The notes under the pieces are model-generated. The model had not been told where the DNA came from and did no database searches. It was given only the letters and a program-made list of their open reading frames with translations. DNA of 64,000 nt, from positions 248,001-312,000 of the forward strand of contig NZ_JAPSIY010000002.1 in the NCBI RefSeq assembly GCF_031178445.1. The letters run 5' to 3'. This document shows positions 26,283-34,315 of the stretch, piece by piece. How positions within the stretch are numbered: the stretch's first letter is position 1; each line of letters starts with the position of its first letter. The translations under genes and the position numbers were made by a program. Source of the DNA: Microbacterium sp. (GTDB lineage: Bacteria; Actinomycetota; Actinomycetes; Actinomycetales; Microbacteriaceae).

Positions 26283-26388
26283 TGGTCCGGCTGAAACCAC
26301 CCTCGACCAGCCATGACTAACGAGCACAATATCCCGGAACCGCGCGGCGAACGGCGACCAACGAGCGCTCGCTGACCCGTTACATCTA

Positions 26389-26435
26389 ACTCATAATCGT
26401 GAGGTCGCGGGTTCGAGTCCCGCCTCCGCTACAGA
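26389..26435 (+). repeat. attR, 47-bp direct repeat (3' half of tRNA-Met)
   Basis: Identical to 11873-11919. It contains the anticodon-stem 3' strand, T arm and acceptor 3' strand, but no 5' half, so it is not a functional tRNA. The preceding ~105 bp (26283-26388) hold no gene; a short palindrome CGAGCGCTCG lies at 26362-26371. Confidence 0.96.
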
Positions 26436-26439
26436 ATGA

Positions 26440-26466
26440 AAACCCTCGGTTCGCCGGGGGTTTCGT
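26440..26466 (+). terminator. Original chromosomal terminator of tRNA-Met
   Basis: AAACCCTCGG (26440-26449) and CCGGGGGTTT (26454-26463) form a stem with a TTCG tetraloop, followed by CGTCG. It sits right behind the attR tRNA fragment, where the tRNA-Met terminator was before insertion. Confidence 0.8.
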
Positions 26467-26533
26467 CGTTCCAGCGCGGACGGCGGCGGATGCCGACGGC
26501 ATCCGCCCGCTCATCTCGGTGTGCGCGTGCTGA

Positions 26534-26995
26534 TCAGTCTGCGACCGCCGCCCGGGTGTCGTTCCGCCTGCCAAGGATGATCCCCAACGCGAGCATGCCG
26601 ACTCCGAGCACGAGGTGCAGCCAGTTGTCGGCGTGATTGACGGGCACGAAGTTGGCCATCGAGTCATGCGGAACGAGCAGGCCGTACAGCCACAGCGCGA
26701 GGTAGACGACACCACCCCAGATGAGATAGTTGCGCGCGCCGTTGAAGCTGCGCGCCAGAGTCACCCCGAGGACGCCGAAGAGCAGGTGCACGATGTTGTG
26801 CAGGATCGACACCTGGAAGACGCCCATCAGGAGCGCACCCGACCCGTGACTGGCGAACTGCAGCTGCTCGTAGTTCGTCGTGATCCCGGGTATGAACCCG
26901 AGAATGCCGACCAGCAGGAAGACGATGCCGACGACCAGTGCTGTCTTCTGCACGGCCGTCTCTGCGAAGCCTCCCGCTCGTGAATGAGTGGTCAT
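26534..26995 (-). CDS. DUF4383 integral membrane protein
   Basis: 153 aa from ATG 26995, which has GAGGAGGAAGG upstream; longer frames are rejected. Four transmembrane helices fit the DUF4383 pattern: VVGIVFLLVGILGFIPG, then FQVSILHNIVHLLFGVLGV, a third around NYLIWGGVVYLALWLYG, and WLHLVLGVGMLALGII at the C-terminus, with the conserved histidines in LHNIVHL and NWLHL. The function of the family is unknown. The ~300 bp between this gene and the RidA gene is shared by both divergent promoters and shows no other feature. Confidence 0.85.
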   Translation of the reverse strand: MTTHSRAGGFAETAVQKTALVVGIVFLLVGILGFIPGITTNYEQLQFASHGSGALLMGVFQVSILHNIVHLLFGVLGVTLARSFNGARNYLIWGGVVYLALWLYGLLVPHDSMANFVPVNHADNWLHLVLGVGMLALGIILGRRNDTRAAVAD

Positions 26996-27291
26996 GACCT
27001 TCCTCCTCTGTGCTGGACCCCCTGGTAGAGGTGCGCGCAACGCTAGACCTCGCCCGGTCAGGGCGCAAGGCGCTTGCACATCGGAAGAAGAGCGGCCTCG
27101 CGCACCGCTTCGGCACGCGTTCACCGCATCCCGCGCCGCTCATCGCGCAGAACGCGCCGCTCATCGCATGAACGGGCCGTGTGAGGTGGTGACCTGTGCG
27201 GCCGGGCCGCGGCGCTCTAGCGTGACCGGCAACGCACTGTCGCGTTGCAGTACGCACTGCCGCGTACGAACCGCAATCGAAGGAGATCCTC

Positions 27292-27807
27292 TTGTTTCAC
27301 TTCGCTTCACGACCTCGAGCGACGATCCTCTCGGCCGCAGGCGCAGCCGTGATCACCGGCCTGGCGGCCGCGACTCTGATCGGAACGCCCGCCCCCGCGG
27401 CTGCCCCCGACTCCGGGCACTCCGGCAAGAAGGTGCTGGAGAGCCCGGACGCCCCGGCCGCGATCGGCCCCTATTCGCAGGGCATCGCCGCGGGCAGCAC
27501 CGTGTACGTATCCGGGCAGCTGCCCATCGATGCGGAGGTCGGCAAGATCGACCACGGTCACACGATCGCGGAGCAGACCGCGTTGTCGGTCCAGAACGTC
27601 GAGGCGGTGCTGCGAGAGGCCAAGCTCGCCCTCGATGACGTCGTGAGCGCCACCGTGTATCTGGCCGACATGGACGACTTCGCGGAGTTCAACAAGGTGT
27701 ACGCCGAGTACTTCGGCACCGATGCCGCGCCGGCGCGGGCGACCGTGGAGGTCGCGGAGCTGCCGCTGGGCGCCAAGGTCGAGATCAGCGCCATCGCGGT
27801 GCGATGA
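27292..27807 (+). CDS. Exported RidA/YjgF-family protein
   Basis: 171 aa from TTG 27292 with AAGGAG 6 nt upstream. Residues 1-40 look like a Sec-type signal peptide: basic start FHFASRPR, a hydrophobic core with AAVITGLAAATLIG, and an APAAA cleavage region. The rest is a full RidA domain beginning LESPDAPAAIGPYSQG. The functional Arg of active RidA enzymes is kept (APARATVEV) and the late Glu is present (KVEISAIAV), so imine/enamine hydrolysis is likely. RidA proteins are normally cytosolic; export is unusual. The next gene, 13 nt on, is a Tat-exported PLP enzyme that could generate such imines. Confidence 0.85.
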   Translation: MFHFASRPRATILSAAGAAVITGLAAATLIGTPAPAAAPDSGHSGKKVLESPDAPAAIGPYSQGIAAGSTVYVSGQLPIDAEVGKIDHGHTIAEQTALSVQNVEAVLREAKLALDDVVSATVYLADMDDFAEFNKVYAEYFGTDAAPARATVEVAELPLGAKVEISAIAVR

Positions 27808-27820
27808 GGAGATGAGAGAG

Positions 27821-29215
27821 ATGAACATGGACAACACGCAGGTCATAGGAGTCTCCCGCCGCTCCGCCCTCCAGCTCTTCGGCGCCGGGGCCGGCGCCCT
27901 GGGGTTGGGTGCGCTCGGCATCGCGTCCCCGGCCGCCGCATCCGCGACGCCCGCCGTCGTTCCCGCGGCGAACGATGCGGCGTACTGGTCGAAGGTCGAG
28001 CGGATGTTCACGCTCGACAAGCGGGTTCTCTTCATGAACGTCGGAACGGTCGGATCGCCCCCGCGTCAGGTGCTCGATGTCGTGGATGCCGTCCACCGCC
28101 AGGTGGCGCGCGATGCGGAAGCGGCGTACAGCGCGTTCGACGACGTGCGTGAGGTGATCGCGAAGGCGCATGGCGTCGACACCGACGAGATCGCGATCAC
28201 GCACAACACCTCCGACGGCATGGCCAAGGTGCTGCTCGGTCTCAACCTCCGCGAAGGGGACGAGATCCTGACGACCAATCACGAGCATTCGGGCGGCGAC
28301 ACACCGCTGGCGCTGGTCCGAGATCGCTACGGCGTGATCATCAAGAGGGTCGAGTTGCCGGTCGGCGACGATCAGACGGCCGAGGACTATGTCGAGCTGT
28401 TCCGTGCGGGGATCACCGCCCGTACCAAGGTCATCATGTTCTCGGCGCCCACCTACCTCACGGGCACGATGCTTCCGATCAAGCTCATCGCGAAGCTCGC
28501 CCAGGACCACGGGATCACCACGGTCGTCGACGGGGCGCACATCCCAGGGATGATGGCCTACGACTTCCGAGATCTGGGGGTCGACTTCCTCGCCGGGTCG
28601 GCGGCGAAGTGGCAGTGCGCGCCAGGCGGCACCGGCATCCTGTACATCCGCAACCGTGTATCGGCCTCCAACGCCACTCCGCTTCCGGAGTTCTGGCCGA
28701 TGGTGTCGTCCGGGTATCCGCGCGACGAGTCGGTCGATCTCAGGGCGCGCAACGAGTCGCAGGACATCGGGCGCTACACGCAGACCGTCGGCAACGGCGC
28801 CAAGGCGCTGAACGCGGGGGTGAAGAAGGCGGGTGAGATCTGGGACGAGATCGGTCGGCAGCGCATCCAGGACCACATCGTCGGGTTGGCCGACCTCTGC
28901 AAGGAGCTCGTCGCCGAACGCTGGGGTGTCGCGTCGCTGTACTCGGCGAAGTCGGATGACCGCCTGACGTGCGCACTGACGTCGTTCAACCCGTTCCAGT
29001 CGCCGGGAGACGTGAAGAACGCCGAGAAGTCGTCGGCCTTCGTGTCGCGGCTGCTCGACGAGTACGGCATCGAGGTCCGCAACACGTCGCTCCGGGTGAT
29101 CGGCGATGCCGCCGCGCACAGCCCGATCCGGGTGTCGACCCACCTCTTCCACCAGCGCACGGACGTCGAGCGGTTCGTCGATGCGGCGTGGAAGCTCTCG
29201 AAGCTCATGGCCTGA
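27821..29215 (+). CDS. Tat-exported class V aminotransferase-fold PLP enzyme
   Basis: 464 aa from ATG 27821 (ATG 27812 and 27827 are alternatives; GAGGAG lies upstream). The N-terminus has a twin-arginine signal, SRRSALQLFG, a hydrophobic Gly/Ala stretch and an AAASA cleavage site. The domain is of the class V (isopenicillin N epimerase/cysteine desulfurase-like) type: NTSDGMAKVL, the ATG-like block in TTNHEHSGGD, VVDGAHIPGMM with the cofactor Asp and His, and the PLP Lys in SAAKWQCAPGGTG. Tat export fits a protein that folds with its cofactor before transport. The substrate is unknown. It is likely co-transcribed with the exported RidA. Confidence 0.85.
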   Translation: MNMDNTQVIGVSRRSALQLFGAGAGALGLGALGIASPAAASATPAVVPAANDAAYWSKVERMFTLDKRVLFMNVGTVGSPPRQVLDVVDAVHRQVARDAEAAYSAFDDVREVIAKAHGVDTDEIAITHNTSDGMAKVLLGLNLREGDEILTTNHEHSGGDTPLALVRDRYGVIIKRVELPVGDDQTAEDYVELFRAGITARTKVIMFSAPTYLTGTMLPIKLIAKLAQDHGITTVVDGAHIPGMMAYDFRDLGVDFLAGSAAKWQCAPGGTGILYIRNRVSASNATPLPEFWPMVSSGYPRDESVDLRARNESQDIGRYTQTVGNGAKALNAGVKKAGEIWDEIGRQRIQDHIVGLADLCKELVAERWGVASLYSAKSDDRLTCALTSFNPFQSPGDVKNAEKSSAFVSRLLDEYGIEVRNTSLRVIGDAAAHSPIRVSTHLFHQRTDVERFVDAAWKLSKLMA

Positions 29216-29456
29216 ACCGAAGCGACCGCCGGTGCGACGGCGCCGGCGGTCGTCCATGCCAGAGCCCCCGTTCGTCGCGCACCTCGCACCGCTCGTCGCA
29301 CCGACCGGCCGTGCCGTGAGACAGCCCGAAGCCACGTGCCGAACGCTCATAGCCTTGCCCAGCGCCTATCCGCGCACGATGTCCCGAGCCCTGTGCGCCC
29401 GCAGCCCACCATCGCGCGGCCCCGCACGCACGCAACGCCGCGTAAAGGAGAAGACC

Positions 29457-31730
29457 ATGACAGCAACCCCTGAAACCCGAAGGGGCGACGGCGCACTGAT
29501 GCAGGATCCCTCCCTGCCGCCCGTCGCCGTTCCCGAAGCCGACCTCAAGCGCGAGTCCCGCTGGACCCTGCCCAAAATCGTCATCTGGGCGGCGATCGCG
29601 CTGCTCGGTGCCGTGGCCTGGACGATGCTCGCGATCGTACGGGGCGAGACCGTCAACGCGATCTGGTTCGTGTTCGCCGCGGTCTGCACCTACCTGATCG
29701 GCTACCGCTTCTACTCCAAGGTCATCGAGCGCTACATCACGCGGCCCGACGATCGTCGAGCGACGCCTGCCGAGCTCCGCGAGGACGGCAAGGACTACGT
29801 GCCCACCGACCGCCGGGTGCTGTACGGGCATCACTTCGCGGCGATCGCGGGCGCGGGCCCGCTCGTGGGCCCGGTGCTCGCGGCGCAGATGGGCTTCCTC
29901 CCCGGCACGATCTGGATCATCGTCGGCGTCGTTCTCGCCGGAGCTGTGCAGGACTACACCGTGCTGTTCTTCTCCATGCGTCGCGGCGGCCGCTCGATCG
30001 GCCAGATGGCACGCGACGTGCTGGGCAAGGTCGGAGGCACCGCGGCGATCATCGCCTCGCTGCTCATCATGATCATCATCATCGCGATCCTCGCGCTCGT
30101 CGTCGTCAACGCGCTCGGGGAGAGCCCCTGGGGTGTCTTCAGCGTCTCGATGACGCTGCCCATCGCGATCTTCATGGGCCTCTACCTTCGGTTCCTGCGT
30201 CCTGGCAAGATCACAGAGGTCTCGCTGATCGGCTTCGTGCTGCTCATCGCCGCGATCGTCGGCGGCGGGGCGGTCGCGAACACGGAGTGGGGCCAGGCCG
30301 TCTTCCACCTCGACCGATCGGTCATCGCGTGGGGCATCATCATCTACGGCTTCATCGCCGCGGTGCTCCCGGTCTGGCTGCTGCTCGCGCCGCGCGACTA
30401 CCTGTCGACCTTCATGAAGATCGGCGTGATCGTGATGCTCGCCGGCGCGATCGTGCTGGTGCGCCCCGAGATCGAGGTGCCGGCGTTCACGGAGTTCGCC
30501 TTCACCGGCCTGGGACCGGTGTTCTCCGGGCCGCTGTTCCCGTTCTTGTTCGTGACCATCGCATGCGGCGCCCTGTCGGGCTTCCATGCGCTGATCTCCT
30601 CCGGCACCACGCCGAAGCTGGTTGAGAAGGAGCGCCAGACCCGCTTCATCGGATACGGCGGGATGCTGATGGAGTCGTTCGTCGCGATCATGGCGCTGGT
30701 CGCCGCGATCTCGATCGACCAGGGCATCTACTTCGCCATGAACGCTCCCGCCGCTCTCACCGGCGGAACGCCCGAGGCGGCGGTGGCGTTCGTCAACTCG
30801 CTGGGCCTCACCGGGGTGAACATCACTCCGGAGCTGCTCACCACGACTGCGCAGCAGGTGGGGGAGGAGAGCATCATCTCCCGCACGGGTGGTGCGCCGA
30901 CCCTGGCGCTGGGCCTCGCGCATATCATGCAGCAGATCGGCGGCGGCGTCGCGATGATGGGCTTCTGGTACCACTTCGCGATCATGTTCGAGGCTCTGTT
31001 CATCCTCACGGCCGTCGACGCGGGCACCCGCGTCGCCCGCTTCATGCTGCAGGACTCCATCGGCGCGTGGGTGCCGAAGTTCCGTGACATCAGCTGGCGC
31101 CCCGGCGTGTGGATCTGCACCGCGATCATGGTCGCCGGCTGGGGCTACATCCTGATCCTCGGCGTGACGGACCCGCTCGGCGGCATCAACACGTTCTTCC
31201 CGCTGTTCGGCATCGCCAACCAGCTCCTGGCCGCCATCGCGCTGGCCGTCGTGTTCGCCATCGTGGCCAAGCGGGGCCCGAGCTACGTCAAGTGGCTGTG
31301 GATCATCGGAGTTCCGCTCGCCTTCGCCGCCGTCGTCACGATCACGGCCTCGATGTACAAGATCTTCTCGCCAGAACCGAGCATCGGGTACTGGGCCAAT
31401 AACGCCAAGTACCGTGCGGCGCAGGCGGCGGCAGACGGCAGCCTCGGTGCACCAGAGGTGGTCGAGGCGGTGATCCGCAACACCGCCGTGCAGGGCACCC
31501 TGTCGATCGTCTTCGTCGTGCTGACGATCGTCGTCATCGTCATCGCCGTCGGCTCGGCGATCCGCTCGATCCGCGCAGGTGCCACCGACGACGGTGAAGA
31601 TGCTCCCGTGCCGTCGCGCAGGTTCGCGCCGGCCGGGTTCATCGCGAGCCGCGCCGAGCGCGAGGTCGAGGCGCAGTGGGAGGCGCACGACGCAGAGCAC
31701 GGCGTGCCCCGTAAGCAGTCGGGGCACTGA
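29457..31730 (+). CDS. cstA: CstA-family carbon starvation/pyruvate transporter
   Basis: 757 aa, ATG 29457 after AAAGGAG. About 16-18 transmembrane helices are present, with the CstA landmark GHHFAAIAGAGPLVGPVLAAQMG (near residue 122) and the mid-protein stretch ACGALSGFHALISSGTTPK. CstA and BtsT of E. coli import pyruvate and peptides; pyruvate is the best guess here. The 40-residue N-terminal extension before the first helix and a polar C-tail are typical of actinobacterial versions. It is the first gene of a tightly packed operon with ybdD, a LytS/LytTR pair and a second importer. The 241-bp gap upstream should hold the promoter; no clear boxes were found. Confidence 0.93.
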   Translation: MTATPETRRGDGALMQDPSLPPVAVPEADLKRESRWTLPKIVIWAAIALLGAVAWTMLAIVRGETVNAIWFVFAAVCTYLIGYRFYSKVIERYITRPDDRRATPAELREDGKDYVPTDRRVLYGHHFAAIAGAGPLVGPVLAAQMGFLPGTIWIIVGVVLAGAVQDYTVLFFSMRRGGRSIGQMARDVLGKVGGTAAIIASLLIMIIIIAILALVVVNALGESPWGVFSVSMTLPIAIFMGLYLRFLRPGKITEVSLIGFVLLIAAIVGGGAVANTEWGQAVFHLDRSVIAWGIIIYGFIAAVLPVWLLLAPRDYLSTFMKIGVIVMLAGAIVLVRPEIEVPAFTEFAFTGLGPVFSGPLFPFLFVTIACGALSGFHALISSGTTPKLVEKERQTRFIGYGGMLMESFVAIMALVAAISIDQGIYFAMNAPAALTGGTPEAAVAFVNSLGLTGVNITPELLTTTAQQVGEESIISRTGGAPTLALGLAHIMQQIGGGVAMMGFWYHFAIMFEALFILTAVDAGTRVARFMLQDSIGAWVPKFRDISWRPGVWICTAIMVAGWGYILILGVTDPLGGINTFFPLFGIANQLLAAIALAVVFAIVAKRGPSYVKWLWIIGVPLAFAAVVTITASMYKIFSPEPSIGYWANNAKYRAAQAAADGSLGAPEVVEAVIRNTAVQGTLSIVFVVLTIVVIVIAVGSAIRSIRAGATDDGEDAPVPSRRFAPAGFIASRAEREVEAQWEAHDAEHGVPRKQSGH

Positions 31731-31966
31731 TGACCGTCTCAGAGCTGAATGCTCGCTCCGCACCCGCTGCCGCATGGCGGCGGGTGCGGAGCGCCGCCGC
31801 GAAGATCCGCTGGTACGTCACGACGCTGATGGGCGACCGCGCGTACGACGTGTACGTCGCGCACGTGCGGTCGCAGCATCCGGACGCCCCCATCCCGACC
31901 GAGCGGCAGTTCTGGTGCGACCGCATGGCGGAGCAGGACCGCAACCCCGGTGCGCGGTGCTGCTGA
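31730..31966 (+). CDS. YbdD/YjiX-family small protein
   Basis: 78 aa with the family features RVRSAAAKIRWYVTTLMGDRAYDVYVAHVRSQHPD and a C-terminal Cys pair. YbdD-like genes follow cstA or btsT in many bacteria and are thought to support the transporter. The start overlaps the cstA stop by 1 nt (TGATG). Confidence 0.88.
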   Translation: MTVSELNARSAPAAAWRRVRSAAAKIRWYVTTLMGDRAYDVYVAHVRSQHPDAPIPTERQFWCDRMAEQDRNPGARCC

Positions 31967-31998
31967 GCCCGACGTGAGGCGACCCTAGGCTGGGCGGT

Positions 31999-33186
31999 AT
32001 GACCGACCAGGCCCTTGTCGCAGGTGCTCTCGGGGTCGTCGCCGGTGTGCTGCTGACCCTGGTGCTGCTGGCTGCGCTGCGGCTTGGCCGGGGCTCTCGA
32101 GCACTCGGGGGCGAGGCCGAGCGCGCCACCAGCCGCACCCTTCACCTCGCCGGTCTCGCCGCGGCCGAGCTGCGCTCGGAACAGGGTCCTGACCTCGTGC
32201 GCGCTGCACGGCACCTGCGCAACCTGCTCGGGGTGCAGGCGGTCGCGTTCGTCACCGCAGATGGAGCCGTGGCCTCGGACGGCTCCATCGACGGGCTGGA
32301 CACCTCGGCCGAGCGCATCGCCGCACGCGTGCGCGAGGCTGGGCGGCGCCAGGTGTTCCTACGCCGCCGTGCTCGCGACGACTCCTCCCACGAGGCGGTC
32401 GGGGCGCCCATGATCGTCGACGGAGTGATCCAGGGAGTGCTCATCGCCTTCGCCGATTCGGTACGCAGCCCACTCGTGCGCGCGACCGGCGAGGTCGCCG
32501 AGTGGTGCGCCGACCAGATCGCGCTGACCGAGCTGGAGGCGTCACGCGCGAGCCTGGCCGAGGCCGAGCTGCGTGCGCTGCGTGCCCAGATCAGCCCGCA
32601 CTTCATCTACAACTCGCTCGCGGCGATCGCCTCGTTCATCACGACCGACCCCGAGCGGGCACGCACGCTCGTGCTCGACTTCGCCGACTTCACGCGGTAC
32701 TCCTTCCGGCAGAAGGGCGAGTTCACCACGCTCGCGCAGGAACTGGGCAGCATCCGCAACTATCTCGAGCTCGAACGCGCCCGCTTCGGAGACCGGCTCG
32801 ACGTGCGGCTGCGCATCGCACCCGAGACGCTGTCGACGGTCATCCCGTTCCTCTCGGTGCAGCCCCTGGTCGAGAACGCCGTCCGACACGGCCTAGAGCC
32901 GATGGCCTCGGGCGGTCGCATCGTCATCGCGGCAGAGGACGAGGCCACCCACACCGAGATCTCGGTGGAGGACGACGGCGCCGGCATGGACCCCGAGCTG
33001 GTGCAGCAGGCTCTCATCGGCTCAGCCGACGCATCGCACGTGGGGCTGCGCAACGTCGACACACGCCTTCGACGCCTCTACGGGGCGGAGGGCGGTCTGG
33101 TCATCGAGACGAATATCGGCGCGGGTACCATGGTGCGAATGCGCATTCCCAAGTCGCAGCCGATGTACGAGACGGATGCCCCATGA
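31999..33186 (+). CDS. LytS/BtsS-type sensor histidine kinase
   Basis: 395 aa. A single N-terminal transmembrane helix (about 8-28) is followed by a GAF-like sensor region (about 60-175) and a His_kinase domain with QISPHFIYNSL (phospho-acceptor H201). The HATPase domain has N and G boxes (LVENAVRHGL, DDGAGM, GLRNVDTRL). This is the family of E. coli BtsS and YpdA, which sense extracellular pyruvate, and of LytS. It lies in the transporter operon and overlaps the response-regulator gene by 4 nt. Confidence 0.9.
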   Translation: MTDQALVAGALGVVAGVLLTLVLLAALRLGRGSRALGGEAERATSRTLHLAGLAAAELRSEQGPDLVRAARHLRNLLGVQAVAFVTADGAVASDGSIDGLDTSAERIAARVREAGRRQVFLRRRARDDSSHEAVGAPMIVDGVIQGVLIAFADSVRSPLVRATGEVAEWCADQIALTELEASRASLAEAELRALRAQISPHFIYNSLAAIASFITTDPERARTLVLDFADFTRYSFRQKGEFTTLAQELGSIRNYLELERARFGDRLDVRLRIAPETLSTVIPFLSVQPLVENAVRHGLEPMASGGRIVIAAEDEATHTEISVEDDGAGMDPELVQQALIGSADASHVGLRNVDTRLRRLYGAEGGLVIETNIGAGTMVRMRIPKSQPMYETDAP

Positions 33187-33911
33187 TCGTCGATGTGCTC
33201 GTCGCCGATGACGAGCCGCCAGCGCTGGCCGAACTGGTCGCGTTCCTGCAGTCGGACCCCAGGATCGGTGCGATCCACGCAGCGCCCAGCGGCGCGGACG
33301 CACTGCGGATGCTCTCGGTAGAGGCCGTCGACGCCGTGTTCCTCGATATCCACATGCCTGGCATCGGAGGATTCGACCTCGCACGCGCCCTCGACCGCTT
33401 CGCGATCCGGCCCGAGGTTGTCTTCGTCACGGCGGATGAGGCCGGCGCTGTCGAGGCGTTCGACGTGCATGCCCTCGACTACGTGCTCAAGCCCGTGCGT
33501 CCGGAGCGCCTGCGCAGGGCGATCGACCGCGTGGTGGTAGCCCGGCAGGCGAGCGAGCCGGGAGCCGCAGCCGATACGGAGACCGTACCCGTGCCGGTCG
33601 GGCAGTCGGTGAGGCTGGTGCGCCGTGACGATGTGCGGTGGGTGAAGGCTGAGGGCGACTATTCGCGGCTGTGGACGGGCTCGGGCGACAGCCACCTGAT
33701 CCGCATCCCGATCTCAGAGCTTGAAGAGCGGTGGGCGGCGGCGGGATTCGTGCGCATCCACCGCTCGTACCTCGTGCACGCCGACGCGGTGACCGAGGTG
33801 CGCCTTTCCGCTTCGCCTCCGGTCGTAGGACTGCCCGAGATCGAGCTGCCGGTGAGCCGCCGGCTCATCCCCGCTGTGCGCAGCCGGCTCGTCAAGACGG
33901 ACCGCCGGTGA
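33183..33911 (+). CDS. LytTR-family response regulator
   Basis: 242 aa. The receiver domain has phospho-acceptor D55 (AVFLDIHMPG), the acidic pair D9/D10 and K113-type Lys in LKPVRPERL. A LytTR DNA-binding domain fills about residues 140-240 (VRWVKAEGDYSRLW, GFVRIHRSYLVH). LytTR proteins bind tandem direct repeats, and BtsR and YpdB activate transporters of their own substrate. The target here is probably this operon, which would make it a self-amplifying uptake system. Confidence 0.92.
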   Translation: MIVDVLVADDEPPALAELVAFLQSDPRIGAIHAAPSGADALRMLSVEAVDAVFLDIHMPGIGGFDLARALDRFAIRPEVVFVTADEAGAVEAFDVHALDYVLKPVRPERLRRAIDRVVVARQASEPGAAADTETVPVPVGQSVRLVRRDDVRWVKAEGDYSRLWTGSGDSHLIRIPISELEERWAAAGFVRIHRSYLVHADAVTEVRLSASPPVVGLPEIELPVSRRLIPAVRSRLVKTDRR

Positions 33912-34315
33912 GTCGTCCAGGCGACGAGAGGGCTCGCCGGGTGCGGGTGTCGTTCGAACCCTCCAGCCCGGCGGCGGACGCCGCGCGCACGCTGGGCATC
34001 GCGCTGCCCGGGGCGCCCGTGCGTGAGGCCGACACGGTCTTCCTCAACGACCTGATGCGCGCCCAGCTGCGGCTGGCAGGCGCCTGTCTGATCGGCTTCG
34101 TGCTGATGTCGCTGGTGCTCACCGCCGCGATCATGATCATCGCGAACACCACCGATCCCGCTGTCTTCGGTGTGCCACTGTCGTGGCTTCTGCAGGCGTA
34201 CGCCTACTACCCGATCATCCTGGTGTTCTCGGTGGTGTTCGCCCGCAGCGCGGCCCGCAACGAGCGGCGGTTCCGTGCGCTCGCCGAGGACGAGAACGAC
34301 AGGACGATGCGATGA
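33908..34315 (+). CDS. DUF485-like small membrane protein, symporter partner
   Basis: 135 aa, GTG 33908 overlapping the regulator stop (GTGA). Two transmembrane helices (about residues 57-80 and 95-115), with the RAQLRLAGACLIGFV...AYYPIILVFSVVFAR layout of DUF485 proteins, which usually precede ActP/MctP-type symporters. It overlaps the next gene by 4 nt. Confidence 0.78.
   Translation: MSRPGDERARRVRVSFEPSSPAADAARTLGIALPGAPVREADTVFLNDLMRAQLRLAGACLIGFVLMSLVLTAAIMIIANTTDPAVFGVPLSWLLQAYAYYPIILVFSVVFARSAARNERRFRALAEDENDRTMR

Larger units (their letters stand above)
11873..26435. mobile_element. Integrative and conjugative element of AICE (pSAM2-like) type in tRNA-Met
   Basis: A perfect 47-bp direct repeat (11873-11919 and 26389-26435) that includes the 3' half of tRNA-Met bounds the region. 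Excision would release a 14,516-bp circle. Inside are the hallmark AICE functions in the usual order: FtsK/TraSA-type double-stranded-DNA translocase, RepSA-type rolling-circle initiator, HTH excisionase and tyrosine integrase, with overlapping reading frames. Cargo includes a DNA methyltransferase-helicase-GIY-YIG operon, a PD-(D/E)XK-like protein and an AbiEi-like protein. Both ends carry paired GTGCCGG repeats that may be integrase arm sites. No frameshifts are visible in the mobility genes, so the element may be active. Known AICE genes pra and the NUDIX gene pif are not recognisable. Confidence 0.95.

Noticed and set aside
11873..26435. Temperate prophage instead of AICE
   Set aside because: No capsid, portal, terminase, tail or lysis genes; TraSA- and RepSA-type genes fit a conjugative element.
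26389..26435. Second tRNA-Met gene
   Set aside because: Only the 3' half is present; the bases before 26389 do not supply a D arm or the 5' acceptor strand.
29205..31775. 856-aa open frame on the minus strand
   Set aside because: Antisense to cstA, whose protein is clearly conserved; the frame is a GC-bias shadow.
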